A DNA stretch of 64,000 bases from Colwellia sp. 75C3 (lineage in GTDB: Bacteria; Pseudomonadota; Gammaproteobacteria; Enterobacterales; Alteromonadaceae): NCBI RefSeq assembly GCF_002836255.1, contig NZ_PJAU01000060.1:303408-367407 (forward strand), written 5' to 3'. Position 1 is the first letter of the stretch. Every line of letters begins with the position of its first letter. The notes under the pieces were generated by a model. The model was not told the DNA's origin, made no database searches, and worked only from the letters and a program-made list of their open reading frames with translations. Below are positions 8,212 through 17,675 of this stretch, in pieces. The position numbers and the translations under genes are program-made.

Positions 8212-9075
8212 TTGTTAAAACAACGAATTATAACGGCTTTAATATTAGCACCAGCAGCAGTCTCAGCAATTTTCTATTTGCCCATTAACTATTTTGCAGG
8301 GCTTTTAATGGCAATTATCGCCATAGGTGCATGGGAATGGGCCCGTTTTATGGGCTTAATCGATACCATTCAACGTTTAAGTTATGCTGTAGTTACCACA
8401 GCATTAATAGGGCTCTTATGGTATCTATTACCGGTAGATGAAACATGGTTCGTGATCTCTGGCGTACAATATGAAATAACTTCTCTGCTGTGGTTAAGTG
8501 TTGTTTGGTGGATGTTCGCTGCTTTATTAATGTTTTTTTACCCGAAGTCGAACACTTTTTGGGCGAGTAATAAATTTATTATTGCCATCTTTGGCTGGTT
8601 AACCCTAGTACCTACTTGGCTTGCGTTTATGGTATTACGTACCAATAGTTACATGATAGATGAGTTTCAAGGCGCGCAGTTATTGATGTACTTGTTTATG
8701 CTGGTGTGGAGTGCCGATGTAGGTGCTTATTTTGTCGGTAAATCAATGGGTAAAACTAAACTGATGCCCAATGTTAGCCCGGGTAAAACGGTAGAAGGTT
8801 TTCTTGGTGGCGTGGTATGTGCTGCTATATTAACCATCGTTGTAGGTGTTTCATTAGAATGGTCAAACGATGATTTTATAACTGCACTGTTAGTCACTCT
8901 GTTAATTACTTCTATTTCTGTTTTAGGTGATTTGACCGAGAGTATGTTTAAGCGACAAGCGGGTGTAAAAGATAGCGGTACAATATTACCTGGTCATGGT
9001 GGTATTTTAGATAGAATAGATAGTCTTACGGCAACTGCACCTGTGTTTGCTCTTTGTTACATATTACTTGCTTAA
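8212..9075 (+). CDS. cdsA: Phosphatidate cytidylyltransferase
   Basis: Integral inner-membrane enzyme making CDP-diacylglycerol from CTP and phosphatidic acid, the branch point of phospholipid synthesis. It has 287 residues and about eight hydrophobic segments. The C-terminal CDS signature is clear: SADVGAYFVGKSMGKTKL, then SPGKTVEGFLGG, and LGDLTESMFKRQAGVKDSG with LPGHGGILDRIDSL. The start is TTG at 8212 behind AAAAGGGTAG; the first hydrophobic helix begins directly after it. Confidence 0.97.
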   Translation: MLKQRIITALILAPAAVSAIFYLPINYFAGLLMAIIAIGAWEWARFMGLIDTIQRLSYAVVTTALIGLLWYLLPVDETWFVISGVQYEITSLLWLSVVWWMFAALLMFFYPKSNTFWASNKFIIAIFGWLTLVPTWLAFMVLRTNSYMIDEFQGAQLLMYLFMLVWSADVGAYFVGKSMGKTKLMPNVSPGKTVEGFLGGVVCAAILTIVVGVSLEWSNDDFITALLVTLLITSISVLGDLTESMFKRQAGVKDSGTILPGHGGILDRIDSLTATAPVFALCYILLA

Positions 9076-9123
9076 TTAGATTTTGAATCACTAGCATTTT
9101 GATAAATTAATTGGGGTAGATGC

Positions 9124-10359
9124 GTGTCTAAACGTCAGCTTTGTATTTTAGGTTCAACAGGATCTATTGGTTGTAGTACTCTGGATGTGGTACGACTTCA
9201 TCCTGATAAATTTCAGATAATCAGTTTAGCGGCAAATGCTAGCGTTGAAGTGATGTTTGCTCAATGTATTGAATTTAAACCACAACAAGTGGTATTAGTT
9301 TCTAGCGAACATGCCACTTTGTTGTCTCAAAAACTTAGCGACGCTAATGTTAGTGATATTACCGTGTTATCGGGTGAACAAGCGTTAATTGACATTGCAC
9401 AATGTCAAACGACTGATACGGTAATGGCCGCTATTGTTGGAGCATCGGGCTTATTGCCTACCCTTGCAGCGGTTAATGCGGGTAAGCGTGTCCTTTTAGC
9501 TAATAAAGAAGCTTTAGTGACATCAGGCGCCATATTCATGGCTGCTGTCAAAGCTTCAGGTGCAAAACTGTTACCAATAGACAGTGAGCACAATGCAATT
9601 TTCCAATGCTTGCCATCCCATCAACAAGATGAAATGGGTGAATGCCAACTCATTGATAACGGCATCAATAAAATTTTGTTAACTGGATCGGGAGGGCCTT
9701 TTAGAACGAGGGCTATTGAAACTCTTGAGTCGGTAACTCCTGCTGAGGCTTGTGCCCATCCAAACTGGGATATGGGTCGAAAAATATCAGTCGATTCGGC
9801 TACCATGATGAATAAAGGTTTAGAGTTTATTGAAGCAAAATGGCTTTTTAATGTAGATGCTGCGGATATTCAAGTAGTGCTGCATCCTCAAAGTACCATA
9901 CATTCAATGGTGCAATATAAAGATGGCTCTGTAATCGCTCAAATGGGTAACCCGGATATGCGAACCCCCATTGCCCACGCTTTAAGTTTTCCAAACCGTA
10001 TTGAATCGGGTGTTCCAGATTTAGACTTTTTTAATACTCCGTCGTTTGAATTTAAAGAAGTTGATTTTGTAAGATATCCTAACCTGAAACTGGCTATTGA
10101 TGCTTGTAAACAAGGTCAAGCTGCTTGTACTGCGCTTAATGCGGCTAATGAAGTAGCAGTAGCTGCTTTTTTAGACGAAAAAATAAAGTTTACCGATATT
10201 TTCAAAATAAATGAAACTTCTGTGAAAAAATTTGTCTCACAAAGGGTAGATAATATTAATGAGGTGATGGCCCTCGATAAACAAGTACGTTTATTCGCAC
10301 AAACATTATTGGTTGATTTTATGCCTACAAAATCGGTAATGCAAAAGGGTATCAAATAG
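9124..10359 (+). CDS. dxr: 1-deoxy-D-xylulose 5-phosphate reductoisomerase
   Basis: Second step of the non-mevalonate (MEP) isoprenoid pathway: DXP to MEP with NADPH. It has 411 residues. Visible are the NADPH loop LGSTGSIGCSTLDV, LLANKEALV, the metal site PIDSEHNAIFQCL, and HPNWDMGRKISVDSATMMNKGLE in pieces around residues 217-238. The start is GTG at 9124, behind GGGGTAGAT. It sits between cdsA and rseP, with one base between its stop and the rseP start. Confidence 0.98.
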   Translation: MSKRQLCILGSTGSIGCSTLDVVRLHPDKFQIISLAANASVEVMFAQCIEFKPQQVVLVSSEHATLLSQKLSDANVSDITVLSGEQALIDIAQCQTTDTVMAAIVGASGLLPTLAAVNAGKRVLLANKEALVTSGAIFMAAVKASGAKLLPIDSEHNAIFQCLPSHQQDEMGECQLIDNGINKILLTGSGGPFRTRAIETLESVTPAEACAHPNWDMGRKISVDSATMMNKGLEFIEAKWLFNVDAADIQVVLHPQSTIHSMVQYKDGSVIAQMGNPDMRTPIAHALSFPNRIESGVPDLDFFNTPSFEFKEVDFVRYPNLKLAIDACKQGQAACTALNAANEVAVAAFLDEKIKFTDIFKINETSVKKFVSQRVDNINEVMALDKQVRLFAQTLLVDFMPTKSVMQKGIK

Positions 10360-10360
10360 C

Positions 10361-11719
10361 ATGATGGATTTTTTGTGGAACCTAGCATCTTTTGTGGTTG
10401 CTTTGGGTATCCTAGTGACAGTACATGAATATGGCCATTTCTGGGTAGCTAGAAAAAACGGCGTAAAAGTTGAACGTTTCTCCGTTGGTTTTGGCCGAGC
10501 ACTGTGGCGAAAAACAGGTAAAGATGGCACTGAATATGTTTTGGCAATGATACCTTTAGGTGGTTATGTCAAAATGTTAGATGAACGTACTGACGATGTT
10601 CAACCAGAAGATAAAGATAAGACATTTAACAGTAAAACCGTATACCAGCGTATAGCAATTGTTGCGGCAGGGCCAATGGCTAACTTTGTTTTTGCTTTAT
10701 TTGCTTTGTATCTAATGTTTTTAATTGGTGTGCCGAGTGTAAAACCCTTGATAGGCAATATTGTACCTAGTTCAATAGCTGCCCAAGCTAAGTTAATAAA
10801 TGACACTGAGATTGTAAGTGTAGCAGGCAATGCTACCCGCAATTGGCAAGAAGTTAACCTTGCGCTAATCGGACAGATTGGCAATGAAGAGATTGAAGTT
10901 AAAACGAAAAAAAGTGGTAGTCAGTATGTCTCAACCTTTATATTGGATACAAGGCAATGGCAGTTTTCACCAGATAAAACATCAGCTTTAACGAGTTTAG
11001 GTATCACGCCTTTTCGACCTAAAGTTCATAATGAGTTAGCCGCCATTGGTGATGAAAGCCCAGCAGCACTTGCCGGATTGCTTGTGGGTGATAAACTTAT
11101 GTCAGTGGGCAGTGTTGAAACCCATGACTGGTTAACTTTTGCTAAAGAAATAAAGCACTATCCCGGGCAAGAGGTGTTAATTACCCTAAGTCGTAATAAT
11201 AAAACGATAACTTTGCCTGTGACACCTAATAGTGTCGAACGTGCTGGAAGTATTGTTGGCTATATTGGTGTGGCGCCTAAAGCGGATGCTTGGCCAGAAG
11301 AGTTTTTGATTGAGTTAAGTTATGGGCCTATCGAGGCAATAAAGGAAAGTGCTCAACGAACATGGAACTTGACTAGTTTAACCTTTAGTATGATAGGAAA
11401 ATTGATTACTGGCGATGTATCAGTAAAGAATTTGAGTGGACCTATTGGCATTGCGCAAGGTGCAGGCAATAGTGCAGGTCATGGTTTTGTTTACTTTTTA
11501 GGCTTTTTAGCACTAATTAGTATTAATTTAGGAATAATTAACCTTTTACCGCTTCCAGTACTTGATGGCGGACACTTACTCTATTATCTTATAGAGCTTT
11601 TCACAGGTAAAGAAGTGCCAGTGAAAGTTCAAGAAGCCGGTTTTAAGTTTGGAGCCTTAGCTCTATTGATGTTAATGGCGATTGGGTTATTCAACGATTT
11701 TAGTAGAGTTTTGGGTTAA
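10361..11719 (+). CDS. rseP: Site-2 intramembrane zinc metalloprotease RseP
   Basis: Inner-membrane protease that cuts anti-sigma-E factor RseA and residual signal peptides. It has 452 residues. HEYGH (about residues 22-26) gives the zinc ligands and catalytic Glu, and LPVLDGGHL near residue 400 gives the third ligand. Two PDZ-like segments lie between, the second around DESPAALAGLLVGDKLMS. Hydrophobic segments lie at both ends. It starts at ATGATG one base after dxr, so the two are probably translationally coupled. Confidence 0.97.
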   Translation: MMDFLWNLASFVVALGILVTVHEYGHFWVARKNGVKVERFSVGFGRALWRKTGKDGTEYVLAMIPLGGYVKMLDERTDDVQPEDKDKTFNSKTVYQRIAIVAAGPMANFVFALFALYLMFLIGVPSVKPLIGNIVPSSIAAQAKLINDTEIVSVAGNATRNWQEVNLALIGQIGNEEIEVKTKKSGSQYVSTFILDTRQWQFSPDKTSALTSLGITPFRPKVHNELAAIGDESPAALAGLLVGDKLMSVGSVETHDWLTFAKEIKHYPGQEVLITLSRNNKTITLPVTPNSVERAGSIVGYIGVAPKADAWPEEFLIELSYGPIEAIKESAQRTWNLTSLTFSMIGKLITGDVSVKNLSGPIGIAQGAGNSAGHGFVYFLGFLALISINLGIINLLPLPVLDGGHLLYYLIELFTGKEVPVKVQEAGFKFGALALLMLMAIGLFNDFSRVLG

Positions 11720-11936
11720 ACAAGTTGAAGGAAGTAGGTATTCTTTATTGCTAAAACGCATAAGAAATTTCAAAGGAAGGAAACGGAAAGTCGAAGAGGC
11801 TAGGTTTAGGTCTTAACGCTTTAATATTATTGGCTTTGAATTATTTAATATATTCAGTCGAGTGTTAGAGTCACATGCAACATGTTAATTGTGTAGCTAA
11901 CAGTTTTTATAAAAAAAATAACGAAGTTTATAATAT

Positions 11937-14399
11937 ATGATCATGAAAAAAATTGCCTTTGCCCTCCTATTAGTAGGAGCGCTTGGAACATCAATCCCTA
12001 ATGCTCAAGCAGCATCAAGCTTTCAAGTTGAAGATATCGAAGTTAAAGGTCTCCAGCGTGTTGCTTTAGGAGTGGCATTAACTCATCTTTCTTTCAATGT
12101 CGGTGATAACCTCAATGACTTTAGAATTTCACAATCAATAAAGGCTTTGTATCAATCGGGCCATTTTAACGATATTCGCGTTTACCGTGACGGTAACCGT
12201 TTGGTTTATCGTGTTAAAGAGCGCGAGACTATTAGTGAAATACTTTTTGATGGTAATAGCGATCTAAAAGACGAACAGTTAACAGAAAGTCTAGATGGTA
12301 GTAACATACGTGTTGGTGAGACCCTTGACCGTACCGTTATCTCCGGTATAGAGATGGGATTAGAAAATTTCTATCACAGTGTTGGTAAGTACAATGCAAA
12401 AGTTACCGCTAAAATCACGCACTTGCCGAGAAATAGAGTTAACTTAGAATTCACTTTTGTCGAGGGCGACTCTGCAGCGATTAAGCAGATTAACATCGTC
12501 GGCAACGAGGTGTTTTCTGATGCTGAAATCATGGATAAAATTGAGCTCACTTATGACTCGCCATGGTGGAACTTTATGGCGCAAGATAGATACCAGAAGC
12601 AAACCCTACAAGGTGATATGGAAACGATTAATAGTTATTATCTTAATCGAGGCTATTTACGCTTTAAAGTAGACTCCACTCAAGTATCAATGACGCCTAA
12701 TAAAGAAGCGGTATATATTGCGCTTAACGTTAGTGAAGGTGAAACTTACAAGATCAGTGAAGTTGATTTTGTTGGCGATATGGCTGGTTTTGAAAATACT
12801 ATTCGTGCGATTAATCCATTGCAAGCCGACGAACTATATAACGGTGCTGAGGTGACTTATACCGAAGAAGTTATTAGTAAATTTCTTGGTCGTTATGGTT
12901 ATGCTTACCCTAAAGTGACAACCATTCCTGAAGTAGATGATGAAAACCATACGGTTAAATTGTCTATATCGATTGACCCAGGTAAACGTGTGTATGTTAA
13001 CCGCATCAACTTTACTGGTAATCATGTCACTGCTGATAATGTATTACGACGTGAAATGCGCCAAATGGAAGGCGCTTGGTTATCAAACGGTGTAGTCGAG
13101 TCATCAAAGTCTTGGTTAATGCGCTTACCTTATATGGAAACTGTTGAGTTTGAAACTAAACAGATAGAAGGTGAAGATGATTTAGTCGATATCGACTTTA
13201 CTGTTAAAGAACAGCCATCAGGTTCATTTAATGCCGGTATAGGTTATGGCTCGCAAACTAAACTAAGCATTAATGCGGGTGTCCAGCAAAATAACTTTTT
13301 AGGTACAGGTAATCAACTTGGCTTTAATGTATCGAAGAATTATTATCAAAAAAATGCCACTATTTCTTATACTGACCCTTACTTTACCGTCGACGCTGTT
13401 TCGTTAGGTGGGCAGGTTTATTACAGTGAGTATGATGCTGGTAATGCCAACATGGTTGAATATAATAATAAAACCTTTGGCCTAGGTCTTAACTGGGGCT
13501 TCCCAGTAAACGAATATCTACGTTTGAACTTTGGTGTTGGTTGGAAGTATAACCAAATATCACAATTACAAGCTTACGATCAGATTCAAAACTTTTATGA
13601 TATCTATGCGGATCCTAACGATCCTGATGGTCAGCTAGCTTTTAGAACACTTGATTTGAATGCCGGTTTATCACGTAGTACTTTGAACCGAGGAACTTTC
13701 CCTACGGCAGGCTCTCAGCAAAGGCTTAATGCTAAAATGACTTCACCAAAGTCTGATTTACAGTACTTTAAGTTAAACTATGATGCTAAGTTCTATTTCC
13801 CATTAACCCGTAGTCAGAAGTGGTCTGTTTTAACTCGCTTACAGTTAGGTTACGCCAATGGTTATGGAACAGTTGATGGCAACGATCAGTTATTGCCGTT
13901 CTGGGAAAACTTTAGTGCCGGTGGTGCTGATACCTTACGTGGTTTTGAAAATAATACTGTAGGTCCGAATGCTATTTACCGTCGACCGCAGACACTACCT
14001 GGCGGTGGTTGTTGTTTAGGGCCTGATAATGACTCTATAGGTGTTAGTCAGAGTTCTGTTGGTGGTAATGCCATGGCACTTGCCGGTATCGAGTTGATCG
14101 TACCAACACCATTTTTAGATGAAAGTTATGCTAATAGTGTCCGAACTAGTATTTTTTGGGATGCTGGTAGTGTTTGGGATACAGAGTTTGATTTAGAGAG
14201 CTATTCAAGCTTAGATCCTAACGAATATGAAAAGATTGATGACTATTCTGATCCAGGTCGTTTTCGTAGCTCAGCAGGTATTTCAATTCAATGGCTCTCA
14301 CCAATGGGACCAATGATTTTTAGTTTTGCTAAATCGCTTAGGGAAGAAGAAGGGGATGATACTTCATTCTTTAGCTTTAACATTGGTAAAACATTTTAA
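11937..14399 (+). CDS. bamA: Outer membrane protein assembly factor BamA
   Basis: Omp85-family barrel that inserts beta-barrel proteins into the outer membrane. It has 820 residues: a signal peptide ending near AQAASS, five POTRA domains to about residue 430, then a 16-strand barrel ending in the C-terminal phenylalanine FNIGKTF. The loop-6 signature is present as LRGFENNTVGP (about 668). The same loop carries a GGGCC pair of adjacent cysteines. The first of two near ATGs (11937, 11943) is better spaced from ACGAAG. A 217-bp spacer precedes it; I did not find a convincing sigma-E promoter there. Confidence 0.97.
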   Translation: MIMKKIAFALLLVGALGTSIPNAQAASSFQVEDIEVKGLQRVALGVALTHLSFNVGDNLNDFRISQSIKALYQSGHFNDIRVYRDGNRLVYRVKERETISEILFDGNSDLKDEQLTESLDGSNIRVGETLDRTVISGIEMGLENFYHSVGKYNAKVTAKITHLPRNRVNLEFTFVEGDSAAIKQINIVGNEVFSDAEIMDKIELTYDSPWWNFMAQDRYQKQTLQGDMETINSYYLNRGYLRFKVDSTQVSMTPNKEAVYIALNVSEGETYKISEVDFVGDMAGFENTIRAINPLQADELYNGAEVTYTEEVISKFLGRYGYAYPKVTTIPEVDDENHTVKLSISIDPGKRVYVNRINFTGNHVTADNVLRREMRQMEGAWLSNGVVESSKSWLMRLPYMETVEFETKQIEGEDDLVDIDFTVKEQPSGSFNAGIGYGSQTKLSINAGVQQNNFLGTGNQLGFNVSKNYYQKNATISYTDPYFTVDAVSLGGQVYYSEYDAGNANMVEYNNKTFGLGLNWGFPVNEYLRLNFGVGWKYNQISQLQAYDQIQNFYDIYADPNDPDGQLAFRTLDLNAGLSRSTLNRGTFPTAGSQQRLNAKMTSPKSDLQYFKLNYDAKFYFPLTRSQKWSVLTRLQLGYANGYGTVDGNDQLLPFWENFSAGGADTLRGFENNTVGPNAIYRRPQTLPGGGCCLGPDNDSIGVSQSSVGGNAMALAGIELIVPTPFLDESYANSVRTSIFWDAGSVWDTEFDLESYSSLDPNEYEKIDDYSDPGRFRSSAGISIQWLSPMGPMIFSFAKSLREEEGDDTSFFSFNIGKTF

Positions 14400-14508
14400 T
14401 AACGCAGATTTTAGCTGCGTTAAATGAATCAAACTTTCAATATTAACTTACAGAATTATCTGTCTGTAAATATTGAAAGAATCAAATAATAAATAAAGGG
14501 GAACAACA

Positions 14509-15027
14509 TTGAATAAAGTTATTAAAACTATGGTTATGGGCGTCGCTGCATCGGGTATGTTATTAGCAAGTTCAGTTATGGCTGCGGATCAAAAAATTGC
14601 AGTAGTAAACTTTCAAGAAATTATGGGTAAAATACCGCAAACAGCTGCGCTAATGCAAAGTTTAGAAGCTGAGTTTAAAGATGAAAAAACTATCATCACA
14701 CAACTAGAAAAAGACATTAAATACTACCAAGAAAAAATCAAGCGTGATGGTGCGTTAATGAGCACGAAAGAAAAAGAAGAATTAGACGTTAAAGTTAAGT
14801 CTTTATTCCAAGAATACCAAGTAAAAGGTAAGGCATTACAACAGAAAGCCACTCAACGTCAAAATGAAGAAACCAATAAGATTATTGCCTTAGTTCGTCA
14901 AGCAGTAGATAACATTGCTGTTAAACAAGACTATGACTTTGTGCTTTCTCAACAAGCTGTTGTTTATTCAAAGCCAGCTGCTAGCATTACTGATATTGTG
15001 GTAGAGCATGTAAGCAAGCTTAAATAA
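14509..15027 (+). CDS. skp: Periplasmic chaperone Skp (OmpH family)
   Basis: Trimeric periplasmic holdase for unfolded outer-membrane proteins. It has 172 residues: a signal peptide of about 25 residues ending ASSVMA, then KIAVVNFQEIMGKIPQ, then long charged helices forming the tentacles. It starts at TTG 14509 behind AAAGGGGA; the signal peptide begins exactly there. It follows bamA and precedes lpxD as in other gammaproteobacteria. Confidence 0.95.
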   Translation: MNKVIKTMVMGVAASGMLLASSVMAADQKIAVVNFQEIMGKIPQTAALMQSLEAEFKDEKTIITQLEKDIKYYQEKIKRDGALMSTKEKEELDVKVKSLFQEYQVKGKALQQKATQRQNEETNKIIALVRQAVDNIAVKQDYDFVLSQQAVVYSKPAASITDIVVEHVSKLK

Positions 15028-15090
15028 GCTTATTACTCATCAATATCATCAACATAGATATATGTACTCATCACAGTAAGAGGCACTAAT

Positions 15091-16140
15091 ATGACTTACA
15101 CGTTAGCTGAAATAGCTATCAAGTTAAATGCTAAATTGATAGTGCCAGCAGAGCTGGATGAGTCAACAGAAGGCTTTACTTCAATAAGCGGCTTAGCAAC
15201 GTTAGCTAATGCCGCTGCTGGTCAAATAGCTTTTCTAGCCAATAGTAAATATCAGCAACAACTTGGCTCTACTAAGGCGAGTGCCGTTATCGTGTCTCAA
15301 GACTCAGTGGAAGCTTGCCCTGTGAGTGCACTTGTTATGGACAACCCTTATATGGGTTATGCCATATTAGCTAATTTATTAGATAGCACACCAAAGGTTG
15401 CGTGTGGAATTCATCAAAGTGCCGTGATTGCCGATGATGTTACTATCGGAGAAAATGTCAGTGTTGGCGCTAATGCTGTTATTGAATCAGGTGTGCAATT
15501 AGCTGACAACGTCAGTATTGGTGCAGGCTGTTTTATTGGCCACGGTGTTAAAATTGGTGAGGCTACCACTCTTTGGGCAAATATAACTATTTACCACAAA
15601 GTAGAAATTGGTCATCACTGTTTAATTCAAGCGAACACTGTTATTGGTTCAGATGGCTTCGGTTATGCGCCAGTCAAAGGACCGTATAAGTGGCATAAAA
15701 TCCCGCAATTAGGTAGTGTCATTATTGGTAACCATGTTGAAATAGGTGCCAGTACTACCATCGACCGAGGTGCTTTGGATAATACCGAGATACGAGATGG
15801 CGCAATTTTGGATAACCAAATTCAAATTGCTCATAATGTTATTGTTGGTGAAAACACAGCCATGGCAGCCTGTAGTGTTATCGCAGGTAGTACTGTCATG
15901 GGAAAAAACTGTACTATCGCGGGCTTGGTTGGCGTTAATGGCCATATCAATATTGCCGATAACTGCATTTTTACCGGTATGGCTATGGTGACCAAAGATA
16001 TTACCGAAGCAGGTGTTTATTCATCTGGTATGCCAGCTGCACCAAATAAAGAATGGAATAAAACTAATGCGCGAGTTAGACGACTGGATAGTCTGACTAA
16101 GCGGGTGAAAGAGTTAGAAAAATTACTTCCGAATAGCTAG
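15091..16140 (+). CDS. lpxD: UDP-3-O-(3-hydroxyacyl)glucosamine N-acyltransferase
   Basis: Third step of lipid A synthesis, adding the N-linked hydroxyacyl chain. It has 349 residues: an N-terminal uridine-binding domain, then a left-handed beta helix of hexapeptide repeats (for example VTIGENVSVGANAVI), then a C-terminal helix rich in Lys/Arg/Leu. The catalytic histidine is in IQIAHNVIVG (about 245). ATG 15091 follows AAGAGGC. Confidence 0.98.
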   Translation: MTYTLAEIAIKLNAKLIVPAELDESTEGFTSISGLATLANAAAGQIAFLANSKYQQQLGSTKASAVIVSQDSVEACPVSALVMDNPYMGYAILANLLDSTPKVACGIHQSAVIADDVTIGENVSVGANAVIESGVQLADNVSIGAGCFIGHGVKIGEATTLWANITIYHKVEIGHHCLIQANTVIGSDGFGYAPVKGPYKWHKIPQLGSVIIGNHVEIGASTTIDRGALDNTEIRDGAILDNQIQIAHNVIVGENTAMAACSVIAGSTVMGKNCTIAGLVGVNGHINIADNCIFTGMAMVTKDITEAGVYSSGMPAAPNKEWNKTNARVRRLDSLTKRVKELEKLLPNS

Positions 16141-16216
16141 CTATTAACCCCGCCAATGCGTAAAATACTGCAAAGTCTTTTTGTCACTTAAGACACAGCT
16201 GACGCAAATATAGTAG

Positions 16217-16242
16217 CGGTTAGTTAATTTATTAACTAACCG
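16217..16242. other. Perfect hairpin in the lpxD-fabZ spacer
   Basis: CGGTTAGTTAAT and ATTAACTAACCG form a perfect inverted repeat with almost no loop, 25 bp before the fabZ TTG. No T-run follows on the plus strand, so it is probably an mRNA structure or processing site, not a terminator. Confidence 0.5.
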
Positions 16243-16266
16243 TGCTAGCTAACAAGGAATACCCAT

Positions 16267-16719
16267 TTGGACACTGTAAAAAAACCAATCGATCTTAACG
16301 AAATCAAAACGTTGATACCCCACAGATACCCGATGTTATTAGTAGATAAAGTACTTGATCATGAACCAGGTAAAACGTTACATGCAATTAAAAATGTAAC
16401 CATTAACGAACCTGTTTTTACTGGTCACTTTCCTGAGTTAGCCATTTTTCCTGGTGTATTGATTTTAGAAGCATTAGCACAAGCGACTGGAATTCTTGGC
16501 TTTAAAAGCACAGAAGGGCGTGAAGATAACGAAATGTATCTATTTGCCTCAATTGATAAAGCTAAATTTAAAAAGCCGGTATTACCAGGCGATACCATGC
16601 ATTTACACGTTGAGTTTATTAAAGAACGTCGTGGTATGTGGAAATTCTATGGTGAAGCTAGAGTTGATGGAAAAGTTGTTTGTAGCGCTGATCTGATGTG
16701 TGCTCGTCGCGCTTTATAA
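16267..16719 (+). CDS. fabZ: (3R)-hydroxyacyl-[acyl-carrier-protein] dehydratase FabZ
   Basis: Dehydrates 3-hydroxyacyl-ACP in fatty acid elongation; a hot-dog fold enzyme. It has 150 residues, with IPHRYPMLLVDKVLD and the catalytic segment GHFPELAIFPGVLILEALAQ (His then Glu). It starts at TTG 16267 behind AAGGAAT. It lies between lpxD and lpxA, both of which use 3-hydroxyacyl-ACP, the shared substrate. Confidence 0.98.
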   Translation: MDTVKKPIDLNEIKTLIPHRYPMLLVDKVLDHEPGKTLHAIKNVTINEPVFTGHFPELAIFPGVLILEALAQATGILGFKSTEGREDNEMYLFASIDKAKFKKPVLPGDTMHLHVEFIKERRGMWKFYGEARVDGKVVCSADLMCARRAL

Positions 16720-16780
16720 TCTCCTTATATTAGCTATCCTTTAGCATAAAGGCTCACTTACCCAGTAGAGGATCTACCTT

Positions 16781-17551
16781 ATGATTCATCCCCAAGCTAT
16801 TATTGAACCAGGTGCCGTTATTGGCGAAAATGTTTCCATAGGTCCATGGACTTATATCGCTAGTAATGTTGTTATTGGTGATAACTGTGAAATTAAATCC
16901 CATGTCGTTATTAATGGGCCGACCCGTATTGGTAAAGGTAATCGTATCTTTCAATTCGCCAGTATTGGTGAAGACTGTCAGGATCTCAAGTATGCAGGTG
17001 AACCGACAGAATTAATTATTGGTGACAATAATACTTTCCGTGAATCTTGTACTATTCACCGTGGCACGATTCAAGATAATAGTCTTACCCAAATTGGCAG
17101 TAATAATTTATTTATGGCGTATACCCATGTTGCCCACGATTGTATCGTTGGTAGTCATTGTATATTTGCCAATAATGCTTCTATCGCTGGTCATGTGCAT
17201 GTCGGTGACCATGCCATTATTGGTGGCATGGTAGGTGTTCATCAATTTTGTCATATTGGCGCGCACAGTTTTATTGCTGGTAATGCCTTAATACTTAAAG
17301 ATGTTCCAGCCTATGTAATGGCTTCTGGCCAACCGGCAAAACCTTTTGGCTTAAATAGTGAAGGCTTAAAACGTCGTGGTTTTGATAAAGAAACTATTTT
17401 GAGCATAAAACGCGCTTATAAAGTAGTATACCGTCAGGGACTTTCCGTTGATGAAGCATTGCTTGCTATCAGTGAAATGCCGGCCCAATCCCCAGAATTA
17501 CAAGCATTTTGTGATTCAATCAAAGAATCTAATCGCGGCATCATTCGTTAA
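16781..17551 (+). CDS. lpxA: UDP-N-acetylglucosamine acyltransferase
   Basis: First step of lipid A synthesis, O-acylation of UDP-GlcNAc. It has 256 residues. The left-handed beta helix of hexapeptide repeats starts at residue 2 (IHPQAIIEPGAVIGE). The catalytic His lies in MAYTHVAHDC (about 118-128). The C-terminal helical domain includes LKRRGFDKETI. It lies 61 bp after fabZ; a short tandem repeat separates it from lpxB. Confidence 0.98.
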   Translation: MIHPQAIIEPGAVIGENVSIGPWTYIASNVVIGDNCEIKSHVVINGPTRIGKGNRIFQFASIGEDCQDLKYAGEPTELIIGDNNTFRESCTIHRGTIQDNSLTQIGSNNLFMAYTHVAHDCIVGSHCIFANNASIAGHVHVGDHAIIGGMVGVHQFCHIGAHSFIAGNALILKDVPAYVMASGQPAKPFGLNSEGLKRRGFDKETILSIKRAYKVVYRQGLSVDEALLAISEMPAQSPELQAFCDSIKESNRGIIR

Positions 17552-17563
17552 ACCTAATACGTT

Positions 17564-17625
17564 AAACTAGTGCCTTTAAGACTAGTACCTTTAATACCAG
17601 TGCCGTTATGACTAGTACCGTTTAT
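17564..17625 (+). repeat. Four-copy 15-bp tandem repeat between lpxA and lpxB
   Basis: The word ACTAGTNCCNTTA recurs with an exact 15-bp period: ACTAG at 17566 and 17581, ACCAG at 17596, ACTAG at 17611. Units differ at one to four bases. It fills half of the 124-bp spacer and contains no start codon for lpxB. Confidence 0.7.
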
Positions 17626-17675
17626 ATGGATACCATTAGGCTAGGCACTACTAACTTTAAGTACCTTTAACGCCT

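Noticed and set aside
11720..11936. Sigma-E promoter for bamA
   Set aside because: Expected by analogy with E. coli, but no GAACTT-like -35 with a TCTGA-like -10 at proper spacing was found.
16201..16260. Possible GEMM riboswitch upstream of fabZ (GACGCAAA word)
   Set aside because: Only this word is present; GGCAAA, CCGG and the AGCGG-GTTACC parts do not follow in order. The region has just a simple hairpin.
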